From: Argentina anserina
Taxonomy: Eukaryota > Streptophyta > Magnoliopsida > Rosales > Rosaceae
Assembly (NCBI RefSeq): GCF_933775445.1
Contig: NC_065874.1
Location: 20,902,501 to 20,966,500 of the forward strand
Direction of reading: 5' to 3'
Length of the DNA stretch: 64,000 nucleotides
The translations under genes and the position numbers were made by a program. Shown here piece after piece: positions 50,056 to 63,242 of this stretch (position 1 is the stretch's first letter; every line of letters begins with the position of its first letter). The notes under the pieces were generated by a model. The model saw only the letters and a program-made list of their open reading frames with translations, ran no database searches and was not told where the DNA came from.

Positions 50056-50799
50056 GTATCTTTTCAATTCTCGTATGAGTATCTTTCTGTACGGCTTTCT
50101 GATGCGAGTTTCTATTGAATTTGAGAGTGTTCCCAGTGTGGGCGTGTGTTTCTTTCAATCTGAGTATCTTTCTATCGTTTGAGTATCTTTTCCAATTTGA
50201 GTATCCTTTCAATTCTCGTATGAGTATCTTTCTGTACGGCTTTCTGATGCGAGTTTCTATTGAATTTGAGAGTGTTCCCAGTGTGGGCGTGTGTTCCTTT
50301 GACACTGAGTATCTTTCTATCGTTTGAGTACCTTTTCCAATTTGAGTATCTTTTCAATTCTCGTATGAGTATCTTTCTGTGCGGCTTTCTGATGCGAGTT
50401 TCTATTGAATTTGAGAGTGTTTCCAGTGTGGGCGTGTGTTTCTTTCAATCTGAGTATCTTTCTAACGTTTGAGTATCTTTTCCAATTTGAGTATCTTTTC
50501 AATTCTCGTATGATTATCTTTTTGTACGGCTTTCTGATGCGAGTTTCTTTTGAATTTGAGTGTGTTCTCAATGTGGGCGTGTGTTTCTTTCAATCTGAGT
50601 ATCTTTCTAATGTTTGAGTATCTTTTCCAATTTGAGTATCTTTTCAATTCTCGTATGAGTATCTTTCTGTACGGCTTTTTGATGTGAGTTTCTATTGAAT
50701 TTGAGAGTGTTCCCAGTGTGGGCGTGTGTTTCTTTCAATCTGAGTATCTTTCTATCGTTTGAGTATCTTTTCCAATTTGAGTATCTTTTCAATTCTCGT

Positions 50800-52830
50800 A
50801 TGAGTATCTTTCTGTACGGCTTTCTGATGCGAGTTTCTATTGAATTTGAGAGTGTTCCCAGTGTGGGCGTGTGTTTCTTTCAATCTGAGTATCTTTCTAT
50901 CGTTTGAGTATCTTTTCCAATTTGAGTATCTTTTCAATTCTCGTATGAGTATCTTTCTGTACGGCTTTCTGATACGAGTTTCTATTGAATTTGAGAGTGT
51001 TCCCAGTGTGGGCGTGTGTTCCTTTGACACTGAGTATCTTTCTATCGTTTGAGTACCTTTTCCAATTTGAGTATCTTTTCAATTCTCGTATGAGTATCTT
51101 TCTGTACGGCTTTCTGATGCGAGTTTCTATTGAATTTGAGAGTGTTCCCAGTGTGGGCGTCTGTTTCTTTCAATCTGAGTATCTTTCTATCTTTTGAGTA
51201 TCTTTTCCAATTTGAGTATCTTTTCAATTGTTGTATGAGTATCTTTCTGTACGGCTTTCTGATGCCAGTTTCTATTGAATTTGAGAGTGTTCCTAGTGTG
51301 GGCGTGTGTTTCTTTCGATCTGAGTATCTTTCTATCGTTTGAGTATCTTTTCCAATTTGAGTATCTTTTCAATTCTCGTATGTGTATCTTTCTGTACGGC
51401 TTTCTGATGCGAGTTTCTATTGAATTTGAGAGTGTTCCCAGTGTGGGCGTGTGTTCCTTTGACACTGAGTATCTTTCTATCGTTTGAGTACCGTTTCCAA
51501 TTTGAGTATCTTTTCAATTCTCGTATGAGTATCTTTCTGTACGGCTTTCTGATGCGAGTTTGTTTTGAATTTGAGTGTGTTTTTAGTGTGGGCGTGTGTT
51601 TCTTTCACATTGAGTATCTTTCTATCGTTTGAGTATCTTTTCCAATTTGAGTATCTTTTCAATTCTCGTATGAGTATCTTTCTGTACGGCTTTCTGATGT
51701 GAGTTTCTATTGAATTTGAGAGTGTTCCCAGTGTGGGCGTGTGTTTCTTTCAATCTGAGTATCTTTCTATCGTTTGAGTATCTTTTCCAATTTGAGTATC
51801 TTTTCAATTCTCGTATGAGTATCTTTCTGTACGGCTTTCTGATGCGAGTTTCTATTGAATTTGAGAGTGTTCCCAGTGTGGGCGTGTGTTTCTTTCAATC
51901 TGAGTATCTTTCTATCGTTTGAGTATCTTTTCCAATTTGAGTATCTTTTCAATTCTCGTATGAGTATCTTTCTGTACGGCTTTCTGATGCGAGTTTCTAT
52001 TGAATTTGAGAGTGTTCCCAGTGTGGGCGTGTGTTCCTTTGACACTGAGTATCTTTCTATCGTTTGAGTACCTTTTCCAATTTGAGTATCTTTTCAATTC
52101 TCGTATGAGTATCTTTCTGTACGGCTTTCTGATGCGAGTTTCTATTGAATTTGAGAGTGTTCCCAGTGTGGGCGTCTGTTTCTTTCAATCTGAGTATCTT
52201 TCTATCTTTTGAGTATCTTTTCCAATTTGAGTATCTTTTCAATTCTTGTATGAGTATCTTTCTGTACGGCTTTCTGATGCCAGTTTCTATTGAATTTGAG
52301 AGTGTTCCTAGTGTGGGCGTGTGTTTCTTTCAATCTGAGTATCTTTCTATCGTTTGAGTATCTTTTCCAATTTGAGTATCTTTTCAATTCTCGTATGTGT
52401 ATCTTTCTGTACGGCTTTCTGATGCGAGTTTCTATTGAATTTGAGAGTGTTCCCAGTGTGGGCGTGTGTTCCTTTGACACTGAGTATCTTTCTATCGTTT
52501 GAGTACCGTTTCCAATTTGAGTATCTTTTCAATTCTCGTATGAGTACGTTTCTGTACGGCTTTCTGATGCGAGTTTGTTTTGAATTTGAGTGTGTTTTTA
52601 GTGTGGGCGTGTGTTTCTTTCACATTGAGTATCTTTCTATCGTTTGAGTATCTTTTCCAATTTGAGTATCTTTTCAATACAGTTTGAGTATCTTTTTGTA
52701 CGGCTTTCTGATGCGAGTTTCTTTTGAATTTGAGTGTGTTTTCAATGTGGGCGTGTGTTTCTTTCAATCTGAGTATCTTTCTAACGTTTGAGTATCTTTT
52801 CCAATTTGAGTATCTTTTCAATTCTCGTAT
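50800..52830 (+). repeat. 7-mer higher-order repeat, two copies of 1015 bp
   Basis: Units from about 50800 recur from about 51815 at 7 x 145 bp. Shared markers are GTGTTCCTTTGACACTGAG, CTATCTTTTGAGTATC (51188 and 52203), a T in place of C in AATTC/GTTGTATGAG (51228 and 52243), GATGCCAGTTTC and TGTTCCTAGTGTGG, and TACCGTTTCC. Copies differ at only a few sites. Confidence 0.8.
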
Positions 52831-53049
52831 GAGTATCTTTTTATACGGCTTTCTGATTCGAGTTTCTTTTCAATTTGAGAGTGTTCCCAGTGTGGGCGTG
52901 TGTTCCTTTCACACTGAGTATCTTTCTATTCTTTGAGTACCTTTTCCAATTTGAGTATCTTTTCAATTCTCGTATGAGTATCTTTCTGTACGGCTTTCTG
53001 ATGCGAGTTTGTTTTGAATTTGAGTGTGTTTTTAGTGTGGGCGTGTGTT

Positions 53050-54800
53050 TCTTTCAATCTGAGTATCTTTCTATCGTTTGAGAATCTTTTCCAATTTGAG
53101 TATCTTTTCAATTCTCGTATGAGTATCTTTCTGTACAGCTTTCTGATGCGAGTTTCTATTGAATTTGAGAGTGTTCCCAGTGTGGGCGTGTGTTTCTTTC
53201 AATCTGAGTATCTTTCTATCGTTTGAGTATCTTTTCCAATTTGAGTATCTTTTCAATTCTCGTATGTGTATCTTTCTGTACGGCTTTCTGATGCGAGTTT
53301 CTATTGAATTTGAGAGTGTTCCCAGTGTGGGCGTGTGTTTCTTTCAATCTGAGTATCTTTCTATCGTCTGAGTATCTTTTCCAATTTGAGTATCTTTTCA
53401 ATTCTCGTATGAGTATCTTTCTGATGCGAGTTTCTATTGAATTTGAGAGTGTTCCCAGTGTGGGCGTGTGTTTCTTTCAATCTGAGTATCTTTCTATCGT
53501 TTGAGTATCTTTTCCAATTTGAGTATCTTTTCAATTCTCGTATGAGTATCTTTCTGATGCGAGTTTCTTTTCAATTTGAGAGTGTTCCCAGTGTGGGCGT
53601 GTGTTCCTTTCACACTGAGTATCTTTCTATCTTTGAGTACCTTTTCCAATTTGAGTATCTTTTCAATTCTCGTATGAGTATCTTTCTGTACGGCTTTCTG
53701 ATGCGAGTTTCTATTGAATTTGAGAGTGTTCCCAGTGTGGGCGTGTGTTCCTTTGACACTGAGTATCTTTCTATCGTTTGAGTACCGTTTCCAATTTGAG
53801 TATCTTTTCAATTCTCGTATGAGTATCTTTCTGTACGGCTTTCTGATGCGAGTTTGTTTTGAATTTGAGTGTGTTTTTAGTGTGGGCGTGTGTTTCTTTC
53901 ACATTGAGTATCTTTCTATCGTTTGAGTATCTTTTCCAATTTGAGTATCTTTTCAATTCTCGTATGAGTATCTTTCTGTACGGCTTTCTGATGCGAGTTT
54001 CTATTGAATTTGAGAGTGTTCCCAGTGTGGGCGTGTGTTTCTTTCAATCTGAGTATCTTTCTATCGTTTGAGTATCTTTTCCAATTTGAGTATCTTTTCA
54101 ATTCTCGTATGAGTATCTTTCTGTACGGCTTTCTGATGCGAGTTTCTATTGAATTTGAGAGTGTTCCCAGTGTGGGCGTGTGTTTCTTTCAATCTGAGTA
54201 TCTTTCTATCGTTTGAGTATCTTTTCCAATTTGAGTATCTTTTCAATTCTCGTATGTGTATCTTTCTGTACGGCTTTCTGATGCGAGTTTCTATTGAATT
54301 TGAGAGTGTTCCCAGTGTGGGCGTGTGTTTCTTTCAATCTGAGTATCTTTCTATCGTCTGAGTATCTTTTCCAATTTGAGTATCTTTTCAATTCTCGTAT
54401 GAGTATCTTTCTGATGCGAGTTTCTATTGAATTTGAGAGTGTTCCCAGTGTGGGCGTGTGTTTCTTTCAATCTGAGTATCTTTCTATCGTTTGAGTATCT
54501 TTTCCAATTTGAGTATCTTTTCAATTCTCGTATGAGTATCTTTCTGATGCGAGTTTCTTTTCAATTTGAGAGTGTTCCCAGTGTGGGCGTGTGTTCCTTT
54601 CACACTGAGTATCTTTCTATCTTTGAGTACCTTTTCCAATTTGAGTATCTTTTCAATTCTCGTATGAGTATCTTTCTGTACGGCTTTCTGATGCGAGTTT
54701 CTATTGAATTTGAGAGTGTTCCCAGTGTGGGCGTGTGTTCCTTTCCCACTGAGTATCTTTCTATCGTTTGAGTACCTTTTCCTATTTGAGTATCTTTTCA
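53050..54800 (+). repeat. 990-bp higher-order repeat (7 units minus 25 bp), nearly two copies
   Basis: Positions 53071-53710 match 54061-54700 at an offset of 990 bp. The length is 7 x 145 minus two 12-bp deletions (53411 and 53544; 54401 and 54534) minus one base in CTATCTTTGAGTACC (about 53629 and 54619). ATCGTCTGAGTATC is shared as well. Confidence 0.8.
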
Positions 54801-56344
54801 ATTCTCGTATGAGTATCTTTCTGTACGGCTTTCTGATGCGAGTTTCTATTGAATTTGAGAGTGTTCCCAGTGTGGGCGTGTGTTTCTTTCAATCTAAGTA
54901 TCTTTCTATCGTTTGAGTATCTTTTCTAATTCGAGTATCTTTTCAATTCTCGTATGAGTATCTTTCTGTACGGCTTTCTGATGCGAGTTTCTATTGAATT
55001 TGAGAGTGTTCCCAGTGTGGGCGTGTGTTTCTTTCAATCTGAGTATCTTTCTATCGTTTGAGTATCTTTTCCAATTTGGGTATCTTTTCAATTCTCGTAT
55101 GAGTATCTTTCTGTACGGCTTTCTGATGCGAGTTTCTATTGAATTTGAGAGTGTTCCCAGTGTGGGCGTGTGTTCCTTTCACACTGAGTATCTTTCTATC
55201 GTTTGAGTACCTTTTCCTATTTGAGTATCTTTTCAATTCTCGTATGAGTATCTTTCTGTACGGCTTTCTGATGCGAGTTTCTATTGAATTTGAGAGTGTT
55301 CACAGTGTGGGCGTGTGTTTCTTTCAATCTGAGTATCTTTCTATCGTTTGAGTATCTTTTCCAACTTGAGTATCTTTTCAATTCTCGTATGAGTATCTTT
55401 CTGTACGGCTTTCTGATGCGAGTTTGTTTTGAATTTGAGTGTGTTTTTAGTGTGGGTGTGTGTTTCTTTCACATTGAGTATCTTTCTATCGTTTGAGTAT
55501 CTTTTCCAATTTGAGTATCTTTTCAATACAGTTTGAGTATCTTTTTGTACGGCTTTCTGATGCGAGTTTCTTTTGAATTTGAGTGTGTTTTCAATGTGGG
55601 CGTGTGTTTCTTTCAATCTGAGTATCTTTCTATCGTTTGAGTATCTTTTCCAATTTGAGTATCTTTTCAATTCTCGTATGAGTATCTTTTTATACGGCTT
55701 TCTGATGCGAGTTTCTTTTGAATTTGAGTGTGTTTTCAATGTGGGCGTGTGTTTCTTTCAATCTGAGTATCTTTCTAACGTTTGAGTATCTTTTCCAATT
55801 TGAGTATCTTTTCAATTCTCGTATGAGTATCTTTCTGTACGGCTTTCTGATGTGAGTTTCTATTGAATTTGAGAGTGTTCGCAGTGTGGGCGTGTGTTTC
55901 TTTCAATCTGAGTATCTTTCTATCATTTGAGTATCTTTTCCAATTTGAGTATCTTTTCAATTCTCGTATGAGTATCTTTCTGTACGGCTTTCTGATGCGA
56001 GTTTCTATTGAATTTGAGAGTGTTCTCAGTGTGGGCGTGTGTTTCTTTCAATCTGAGTATCTTTCTATCGTTTGAGTATCTTTTCCAATTTGAGTATCTT
56101 TTCAATTCTCGTATGAGTATCTTTCTGTACGGCTTTCTGATGCGAGTTTCTATTGAATTTGAGAGTGTTCCCAGTGTGGGCGTGTGTTCCTTTCCCACTG
56201 AGTATCTTTCTATCGTTTGAGTACCTTTTCCAATTTGAGTATCTTTTCAATTCTTGTATGAGTATCTTTCTGTACGGCTTTCAGATGAGAGTTTCTATTG
56301 AATTTGAGTGTGTTTTTAGTGTGGGCGTGTGTTTCTTTCACATT

Positions 56345-56464
56345 GAGTATCTTTCTATCGTTTGAGTATCTTTTCCAATTTGAGTATCTTTTCAATTCTC
56401 GTATGAGTATCTTTCTATCGTTTGAGTACCTTTTCCAATTTGAGTATCTTTTCAATTCTCGTAT
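56345..56464 (+). repeat. 60-bp tandem duplication of the subrepeat part (first of six loci)
   Basis: The part of the monomer from the GAGTATCTTTCTATCG unit to CTCGTAT is present twice (56345-56404 and 56405-56464), followed at once by the 12-bp-deleted form GAGTATCTTTCTCATGCGAG. The same arrangement is at 57106-57225, 59026-59145, 60234-60353, 61111-61230 (here followed by CTGATGCGAG) and 62885-63004. All six lie in the last 8 kb. Confidence 0.9.
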
Positions 56465-59400
56465 GAGTATCTTTCTCATGCGAGTTTCTTTTCAATTTGA
56501 GAGTGTTCCCAGTGTGGGCGTGTGTTCCTTTCACACTGAGTATCTTTCTATCGTTTGAGTACCTTTTCCAATTTGAGTATCTTTTCAATTCTCGTATGAG
56601 TATCTTTCTGTACGGCTTTCTGATGCGAGTTTGTTTTGAATTTGAGTGTGTTTTTAGTGTGGGCGTGTGTTTCTTTCAATCTGAGTATCTTTCTATCGTT
56701 TGAGAATCTTTTCCAATTTGAGTATCTTTTCAATTCTTGTATGAGTATCTTTCTGTACGGCTTTCTGATGCGAGTTTCTATTGAATTTGAGAGGGTTCCC
56801 AGTGTGGGCGTGTGTTTCTTTCAATCTGAGTATCTTTCTATCGTTTGAGTATCTTTTCCAATTTGAGTATCTTTTCAATTCTCGTATGTGTATCTTTCTG
56901 TACGGCTTTCTGATGCGAGTTTCTATTGAATTTGAGAGTGTTCCCAGTGTGGGCGTGTGTTTCTTTCAATCTGAGTATCTTTCTATCGTTTGAGTATCTT
57001 TTCCAATTTGAGTATCTTTTCAATTCTCGTATGAGTATCTTTCTGATGCGAGTTTCTATTGAATTTGAGTGTGTTTTTAGTGTGGGCGTGTGTTTCTTTC
57101 ACATTGAGTATCTTTCTATCGTTTGAGTATCTTTTCCAATTTGAGTATCTTTTCAATTCCCGTATGAGTATCTTTCTATCGTTTGAGTACCTTTTCCAAT
57201 TTGAGTATCTTTTCAATTCTCGTATGAGTATCTTTCTCATGCGAGTTTCTTTTCAATTTGAGAGTGTTCCCAGTGTGGGCGTGTGTTCCTTTCACACTGA
57301 GTATCTTTCTATCGTTTGAGTACCTTTTCCAATTTGAGTATCTTTTCAATTCTCGTATGAGTATCTTTCTGTACGGCTTTCTGATGCGAGTTTCTTTTCA
57401 ATTTGAGAGTGTTCCCAGTGTGGGCGTGTGTTCCTTTCACACTGAGTATCTTTCTATTCTTTGAGTACCTTTTCCAATTTGAGTATCTTTTCAATTCTCG
57501 TATGAGTATCTTTCTGTACGGCTTTCTGATGCGAGTTTGTTTTGAATTTGAGTGTGTTTTTAGTGTGGGCGTGTGTTTCTTTCAATCTGAGTATCTTTCT
57601 ATCGTTTGAGAATCTTTTCCAATTTGAGTATCTTTTCAATTCTCGTATGAGTATCTTTCTGTACGGCTTTCTGATGCGAGTTTCTATTGAATTTGAGAGG
57701 GTTCCCAGTGTGGGCGTGTGTTTCTTTCAATCTGAGTATCTTTCTATCGTTTGAGTATCTTTTCCAATTTGAGTATCTTTTCAATTCTCGTATGTGTATC
57801 TTTCTGTACGGCTTTCTGATGCGAGTTTCTATTGAATTTGAGAGTGTTCCCAGTGTGGGCGTGTGTTTCTTTCAATCTGAGTATCTTTCTATCGTTTGAG
57901 TATCTTTTCCAATTTGAGTAACTTTTCAATTCTCGTATGAGTATCTTTCTGATGCGAGTTTCTTTTCAATTTGAGAGTGTTCCCAGTGTGGGCGTGTGTT
58001 CCTTTCACACTGAGTATCTTTCTATCGTTTGAGTACCTTTTCCAATTTGAGTATCTTTTCAATTCTCGTATGAGTATCTTTCTGTACGGCTTTCTGATGC
58101 GAGTTTCTATTGAATTTGAGAGTGTTCCCAGTGTGGGCCTGTGTTCCTTTCACACTGAGTATCTTTCTATCGTTTGAGTACCTTTTCCAATTTGAGTATC
58201 TTTTCAATTCTCGTATGAGTATCTTTCTGTACGGCTTTCTGATGCGAGTTTCTATTGAATTTGAGACTGTTCCCAGTGTGGGCGTGTGTTTCTTTCAATC
58301 TAAGTATCTTTCTATCGTTTTAGTATCTTTTCCAATTTGAGTATCTTTTCAATTCTCGTATGAGTATCTTTCTGTACGGCTTTCTGATGCGAGTTTGTTT
58401 TGAATTTGAGTGTGTTTTTAGTGTTGGCGTGTGTTTCTTTCACATTGAGTATCTTTCTATCGTTTGAGTATCTTTTCCAATTTGAGTATCTTTTCAATAC
58501 AGTTTGAGTATCTTTTTGTACGGCTTTCTGATGCGAGTTTCTTTTGAATTTGAGTGTGTTTTCAATGTGGGCGTGTGTTTCTTTCAATCTGAGTATCTTT
58601 CTAACGTTTGAGTATCTTTTCCAATTTGAGTATCTTTTCAATTCTCGTATGAGTATCTTTTTATACGGCTTTCTGATGCGAGTTTCTTTTGAATTTGAGT
58701 GTGTTTTCAATGTGGGCGTGTGTTTCTTTCAATCTGAGTATCTTTCTAACGTTTGAGTATCTTTTCCAATTTGAGTATCTTTTCAATTCTCGTATGAGTA
58801 TCTTTCTGTACGGCTTTCTGATGTGAGTTTCTATTGAATTTGAGAGTGTTCCCAGTGTGGGCGTGTGTTTCTTTCAATCTGAGTATCTTTCTAACGTTTC
58901 AGTATCTTTTCCAATTTGAGTATCTTTTCAATTCTCGTATGAGTATCTTTCTGTACGGCTTTCTGATGTGAGTTTCTATTGAATTTGAGAGTGTTCCCAG
59001 TGTGGGCGTGTGTTTCTTTCAATCTGAGTATCTTTCTATCATTTGAGTATCTTTTCCAATTTGAGTATCTTTTCAATTCTCGTATGAGTATCTTTCTATC
59101 GTTTGAGTACCTTTTCCAATTTGAGTATCTTTTCAATTCTCGTATGAGTATCTTTCTCATGCGAGTTTCTTTTCAATTTGAGAGTGTTCCCAGTGTGGGC
59201 GTGTGTTCCTTTCACACTGAGTATCTTTCTATCGTTTGAGTACCTTTTCCAATTTGAGTATCTTTTCAATTCTCGTATGAGTATCTTTCTATACGGCTTT
59301 CTGATGCGAGTTTCTTTTCAATTTGAGAGTGTTCCCAGTGTGGGCGTGTGTTCCTTTCACACTGAGTATCTTTCTATTCTTTGAGTACCTTTTCCAATTT

Positions 59401-60719
59401 GAGTATCTTTTCAATTCTCGTATGAGTATCTTTCTGTACGGCTTTCTGATGTGAGTTTCTATTGAATTTGAGAGTGTTCCCAGTGTGGGCGTGTGTTTCT
59501 TTCAATCTGAGTATCTTTCTAACGTTTGAGTATCTTTTCCAATTTGAGTATCTTTTCAATTCTCGTATGAGTATCTTTTTATACGGCTTTCTGATGCGAG
59601 TTTCTTTTGAATTTGAGTGTGTTTTCAATGTGGGCGTGTGTTTCTTTCAATCTGAGTATCTTTCTAACGTTTGAGTATCTTTTCCAATTTGAGTATCTTT
59701 TCAATTCTCGTATGAGTATCTTTCTGTACGGCTTTCTGATGTGAGTTTCTATTGAATTTGAGAGTGTTCCCAGTGTGGGCGTGTGTTTCTTTCAATCTGA
59801 GTATCTTTCTATCATTTGAGTATCTTTTCCAATTTGAGTATCTTTTCAATTCTCGTATGAGTATCTTTCTGTACGGCTTTCTGATGCGAGTTTCTATTGA
59901 ATTTGAGAGTGTTCCCAGTGTGGGCGTGTGTTTCTTTCAATCTGAGTATCTTTCTATCGTTTGAGTATCTTTTCCAATTTGAGTATCTTTTCAATTCTCG
60001 TATGAGTATCTTTCTGTACGGCTTTCTGATGCGAGTTTCTATTGAATTTGAGAGTGTTCCCAGTGTGGGCGTGTGTTCCTTTCCCACTGAGTATCTTTCT
60101 ATCGTTTGAGTATCTTTTCCAATTTGAGTATCTTTTCAATTCTTGTATGAGTATCTTTCTGTACGGCTTTCAGATGCGAGTTTCTATTGAATTTGAGTGT
60201 GTTTTTAGTGTGGGCGTGTGTTTCTTTCACATTGAGTATCTTTCTATCGTTTGAGTATCTTTTCCAATTTGAGTATCTTTTCAATTCTCGTATGAGTATC
60301 TTTCTATCGTTTGAGTACCTTTTCCAATTTGAGTATCTTTTCAATTCTCGTATGAGTATCTTTCTCATGCGAGTTTCTTTTCAATTTGAGAGTGTTCCCA
60401 GTGTGGGCGTGTGTTCCTTTCACACTGAGTATCTTTCTATCGTTTGAGTACCTTTTCCAATTTGAGTATCTTTTCAATTCTCGTATGAGTATCTTTCTGT
60501 ACGGCTTTCTGATGCGAGTTTCTTTTCAATTTGAGAGTGTTCCCAGTGTGGGCGTGTGTTCCTTTCACACTGAGTATCTTTCTATTCTTTGAGTACCTTT
60601 TCCAATTTGAGTATCTTTTCAATTCTCGTATGAGTATCTTTCTGTACGGGTTTCTGATGTGAGTTTCTATTGAATTTGAGAGTGTTCCCAGTGTGGGCGT
60701 GTGTTTCTTTCAATCTGAG

Positions 60720-60760
60720 TATCTTTCCATCATTTGAGTATCTTTCTGTACGGCTTTCTG
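60720..60760 (+). repeat. 41-bp deletion between subrepeats
   Basis: CATTTGAGTATCTTTCTGTA joins the subrepeat at monomer position 105 straight to that at position 1 of the next unit, removing 41 bp. The break again falls inside the shared GAGTATCTTT. Matching units at 59812 and 62464 keep the missing bases, so the loss is private to this copy. Confidence 0.8.
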
Positions 60761-63242
60761 ATGCGAGTTTCTATTGAATTTGAGAGTGTTCCCAGTGTGG
60801 GCGTGTGTTTCTTTCAATCTGAGTATCTTTCTATCGTTTGAGTATCTTTTCCAATTTGAGTATCTTTTCAATTCTCGTATGAGTATCTTTCTGTACGGCT
60901 TTCTGATGCGAGTTTCTATTGAATTTGAGAGTGTTCCCAGTGTGGGCGTGTGTTCCTTTCCCACTGAGTATCTTTCTATCGTTTGAGTACCTTTTCCAAT
61001 TTGAGTATCTTTTCAATTCTTGAATGAGTATCTTTCTGTACGGCTTTCAGATGCGAGTTTCTATTGAATTTGAGTGTGTTTTTAGTGTGGGCGTGTGTTT
61101 CTTTCACATTGAGTATCTTTCTATCGTTTGAGTACCTTTTCCAATTTGAGTATCTTTTCAATTCTCGTATGAGTATCTTTCTATCGTTTGAGTACCTTTT
61201 CCAATTTGAGTATCTTTTCAATTCTCGTATGAGTATCTTTCTGATGCGAGTTTCTATTGAATTTGAGTGTGTTCCCAGTATGGGCGTGTGTTTCTTTCAA
61301 TCTGAGTATCTTTCTATCGTTTGAGTATCTTTTCCAATTTGAGTATCTTTTCAATTCTCGTATGAGTATCTTTCTGATGCGAGTTTCTTTTCAATTTGAG
61401 AGTGTTCCCAGTGTGAGCGTGTGTTCCTTTCACACTGAGTATCTTTCTATCGTTTGAGTACCTTTTCCAATTTGAGTATCTTTTCAATTCTCTTATGAGT
61501 ATCTTTCTGTACGGCTTTCTGATGCGAGTTACTATTGAATTTGAGAGTGTTCCCAGTGTGGGCCTGTGTTCCTTTCACACTGAGTATCTTTCTATCGTTT
61601 GAGTACCTTTTCCAATTTGAGTATCTTTTCAATTCTCGTATGAGTATCTTTCTGTACGGCTTTCTGATGCGAGTTTCTATTGAATTTGAGAGTGTTCCCA
61701 GTGTGGGCGTGTGTTTCTTTCAATCTAAGTATCTTTCTATCGTTTGAGTATCTTTTCCAATTTGAGTATCTTTTCAATTCTCGTATGAGTATCTTTCTGT
61801 ACGGCTTTCTGATGCGAGTTTGTTTTGAATTTGAGTGTGTTTTTAGTGTTGGCGTGTGTTTCTTTCACATTGAGTATCTTTCTATCGTTTGAGTATCTTT
61901 TCCAATTTGAGTATCTTTTCAATACAGTTTGAGTATCATTTTGTACGGCTTTCTGATGCGAGTTTCTTTTGAATTTGAGTGTGTTTTCAATGTGGGCGTG
62001 TGTTTCTTTCAATCTGAGTATCTTTCTAACGTTTGAGTATCTTTTCCAATTTGAGTATCTTTTCAATTCTCGTATGAGTATCTTTTTATACGGCTTTCTG
62101 ATGCGAGTTTCTTTTGAATTTGAGTGTGTTTTCAATGTGGGCGTGTGTTTCTTTCAATCTGAGTATCTTTCTAACGTTTGAGTATCTTTTCCAATTTGAG
62201 TATCTTTTCAATTCTCGTATGAGTATCTTTCTGTACGGCTTTCTGATGTGAGTTTCTATTGAATTTGAGAGTGTTCCCAGTGTGGGCGTGTGTTTCTTTC
62301 AATCTGAGTATCTTTCTAACGTTTGAGTATCTTTTCCAATTTGAGTATCTTTTCAATTCTCGTATGAGTATCTTTCTGTACGGCTTTCTGATGTGAGTTT
62401 CTATTGAATTTGAGAGTGTTCCCAGTGTGGGCGTGTGTTTCTTTCAATCTGAGTATCTTTCTATCATTTGAGTATCTTTTCCAATTTGAGTATCTTTTCA
62501 ATTCTCGTATGAGTATCTTTCTGTACGGCTTTCTGATGCGAGTTTCTATTGAATTTGAGAGTGTTCCCAGTGTGGGCGTGTGTTTCTTTCAATCTGAGTA
62601 TCTTTCTATCGTTTGAGTATCTTTTCCAATTTGAGTATCTTTTCAATTCCGTATGAGTATCTTTCTGTACGGCTTTCTGATGCGAGTTTCTATTGAATTT
62701 GAGAGTGTTCCCAGTGTGGGCGTGTGTTCCTTTCCCACTGAGTATCTTTCTATCGTTTGAGTACCTTTTCCAATTTGAGTATCTTTTCAATTCTTGTATG
62801 AGTATCTTTCTGTACGGCTTTCAGATGCGAGTTTCTATTGAATTTGAGTGTGTTTTTAGTGTGGGCGTGTGTTTCTTTCACATTGAGTATCTTTCTATCG
62901 TTTGAGTATCTTTTCCAATTTGAGTATCTTTTCAATTCTCGTATGAGTATCTTTCTATCGTTTGAGTACCTTTTCCAATTTGAGTATCTTTTCAATTCTC
63001 GTATGAGTATCTTTCTCATGCGAGTTTCTTTTCAATTTGAGAGTGTTCCCAGTGTGGGCGTGTGTTCCTTTCACACTGAGTATCTTTCTATCGTTTGAGT
63101 ACCTTTTCCAATTTGAGTATCTTTTCAATTCTCGTATGAGTATCTTTCTATACGGCTGTCTGATGCGAGTTTCTTTTCAATTTGAGAGTGTTCCCAGTGT
63201 GGGCGTGTGTTCCTTTCACACTGAGTATCTTTCTATCGTTTG

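Larger units (their letters stand above)
55300..63200 (+). repeat. Overlapping higher-order blocks with offsets 3889, 2651 and 3425 bp
   Basis: Positions 55863-56560 match 59752-60450 (offset 3889). Positions 59752-60600 match 62404-63240 (2652, then 2651 after a base lost in AATTCCGTATG near 62650). Positions 58022-58710 match 61447-62135 (3425). Markers are TTTCCCACTGAG, TTTCAGATGCGAG, CTGATGTGAG, CTTTCTAACG and the 60-bp duplication. The blocks overlap, so several exchanges with different endpoints are needed. Confidence 0.7.
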
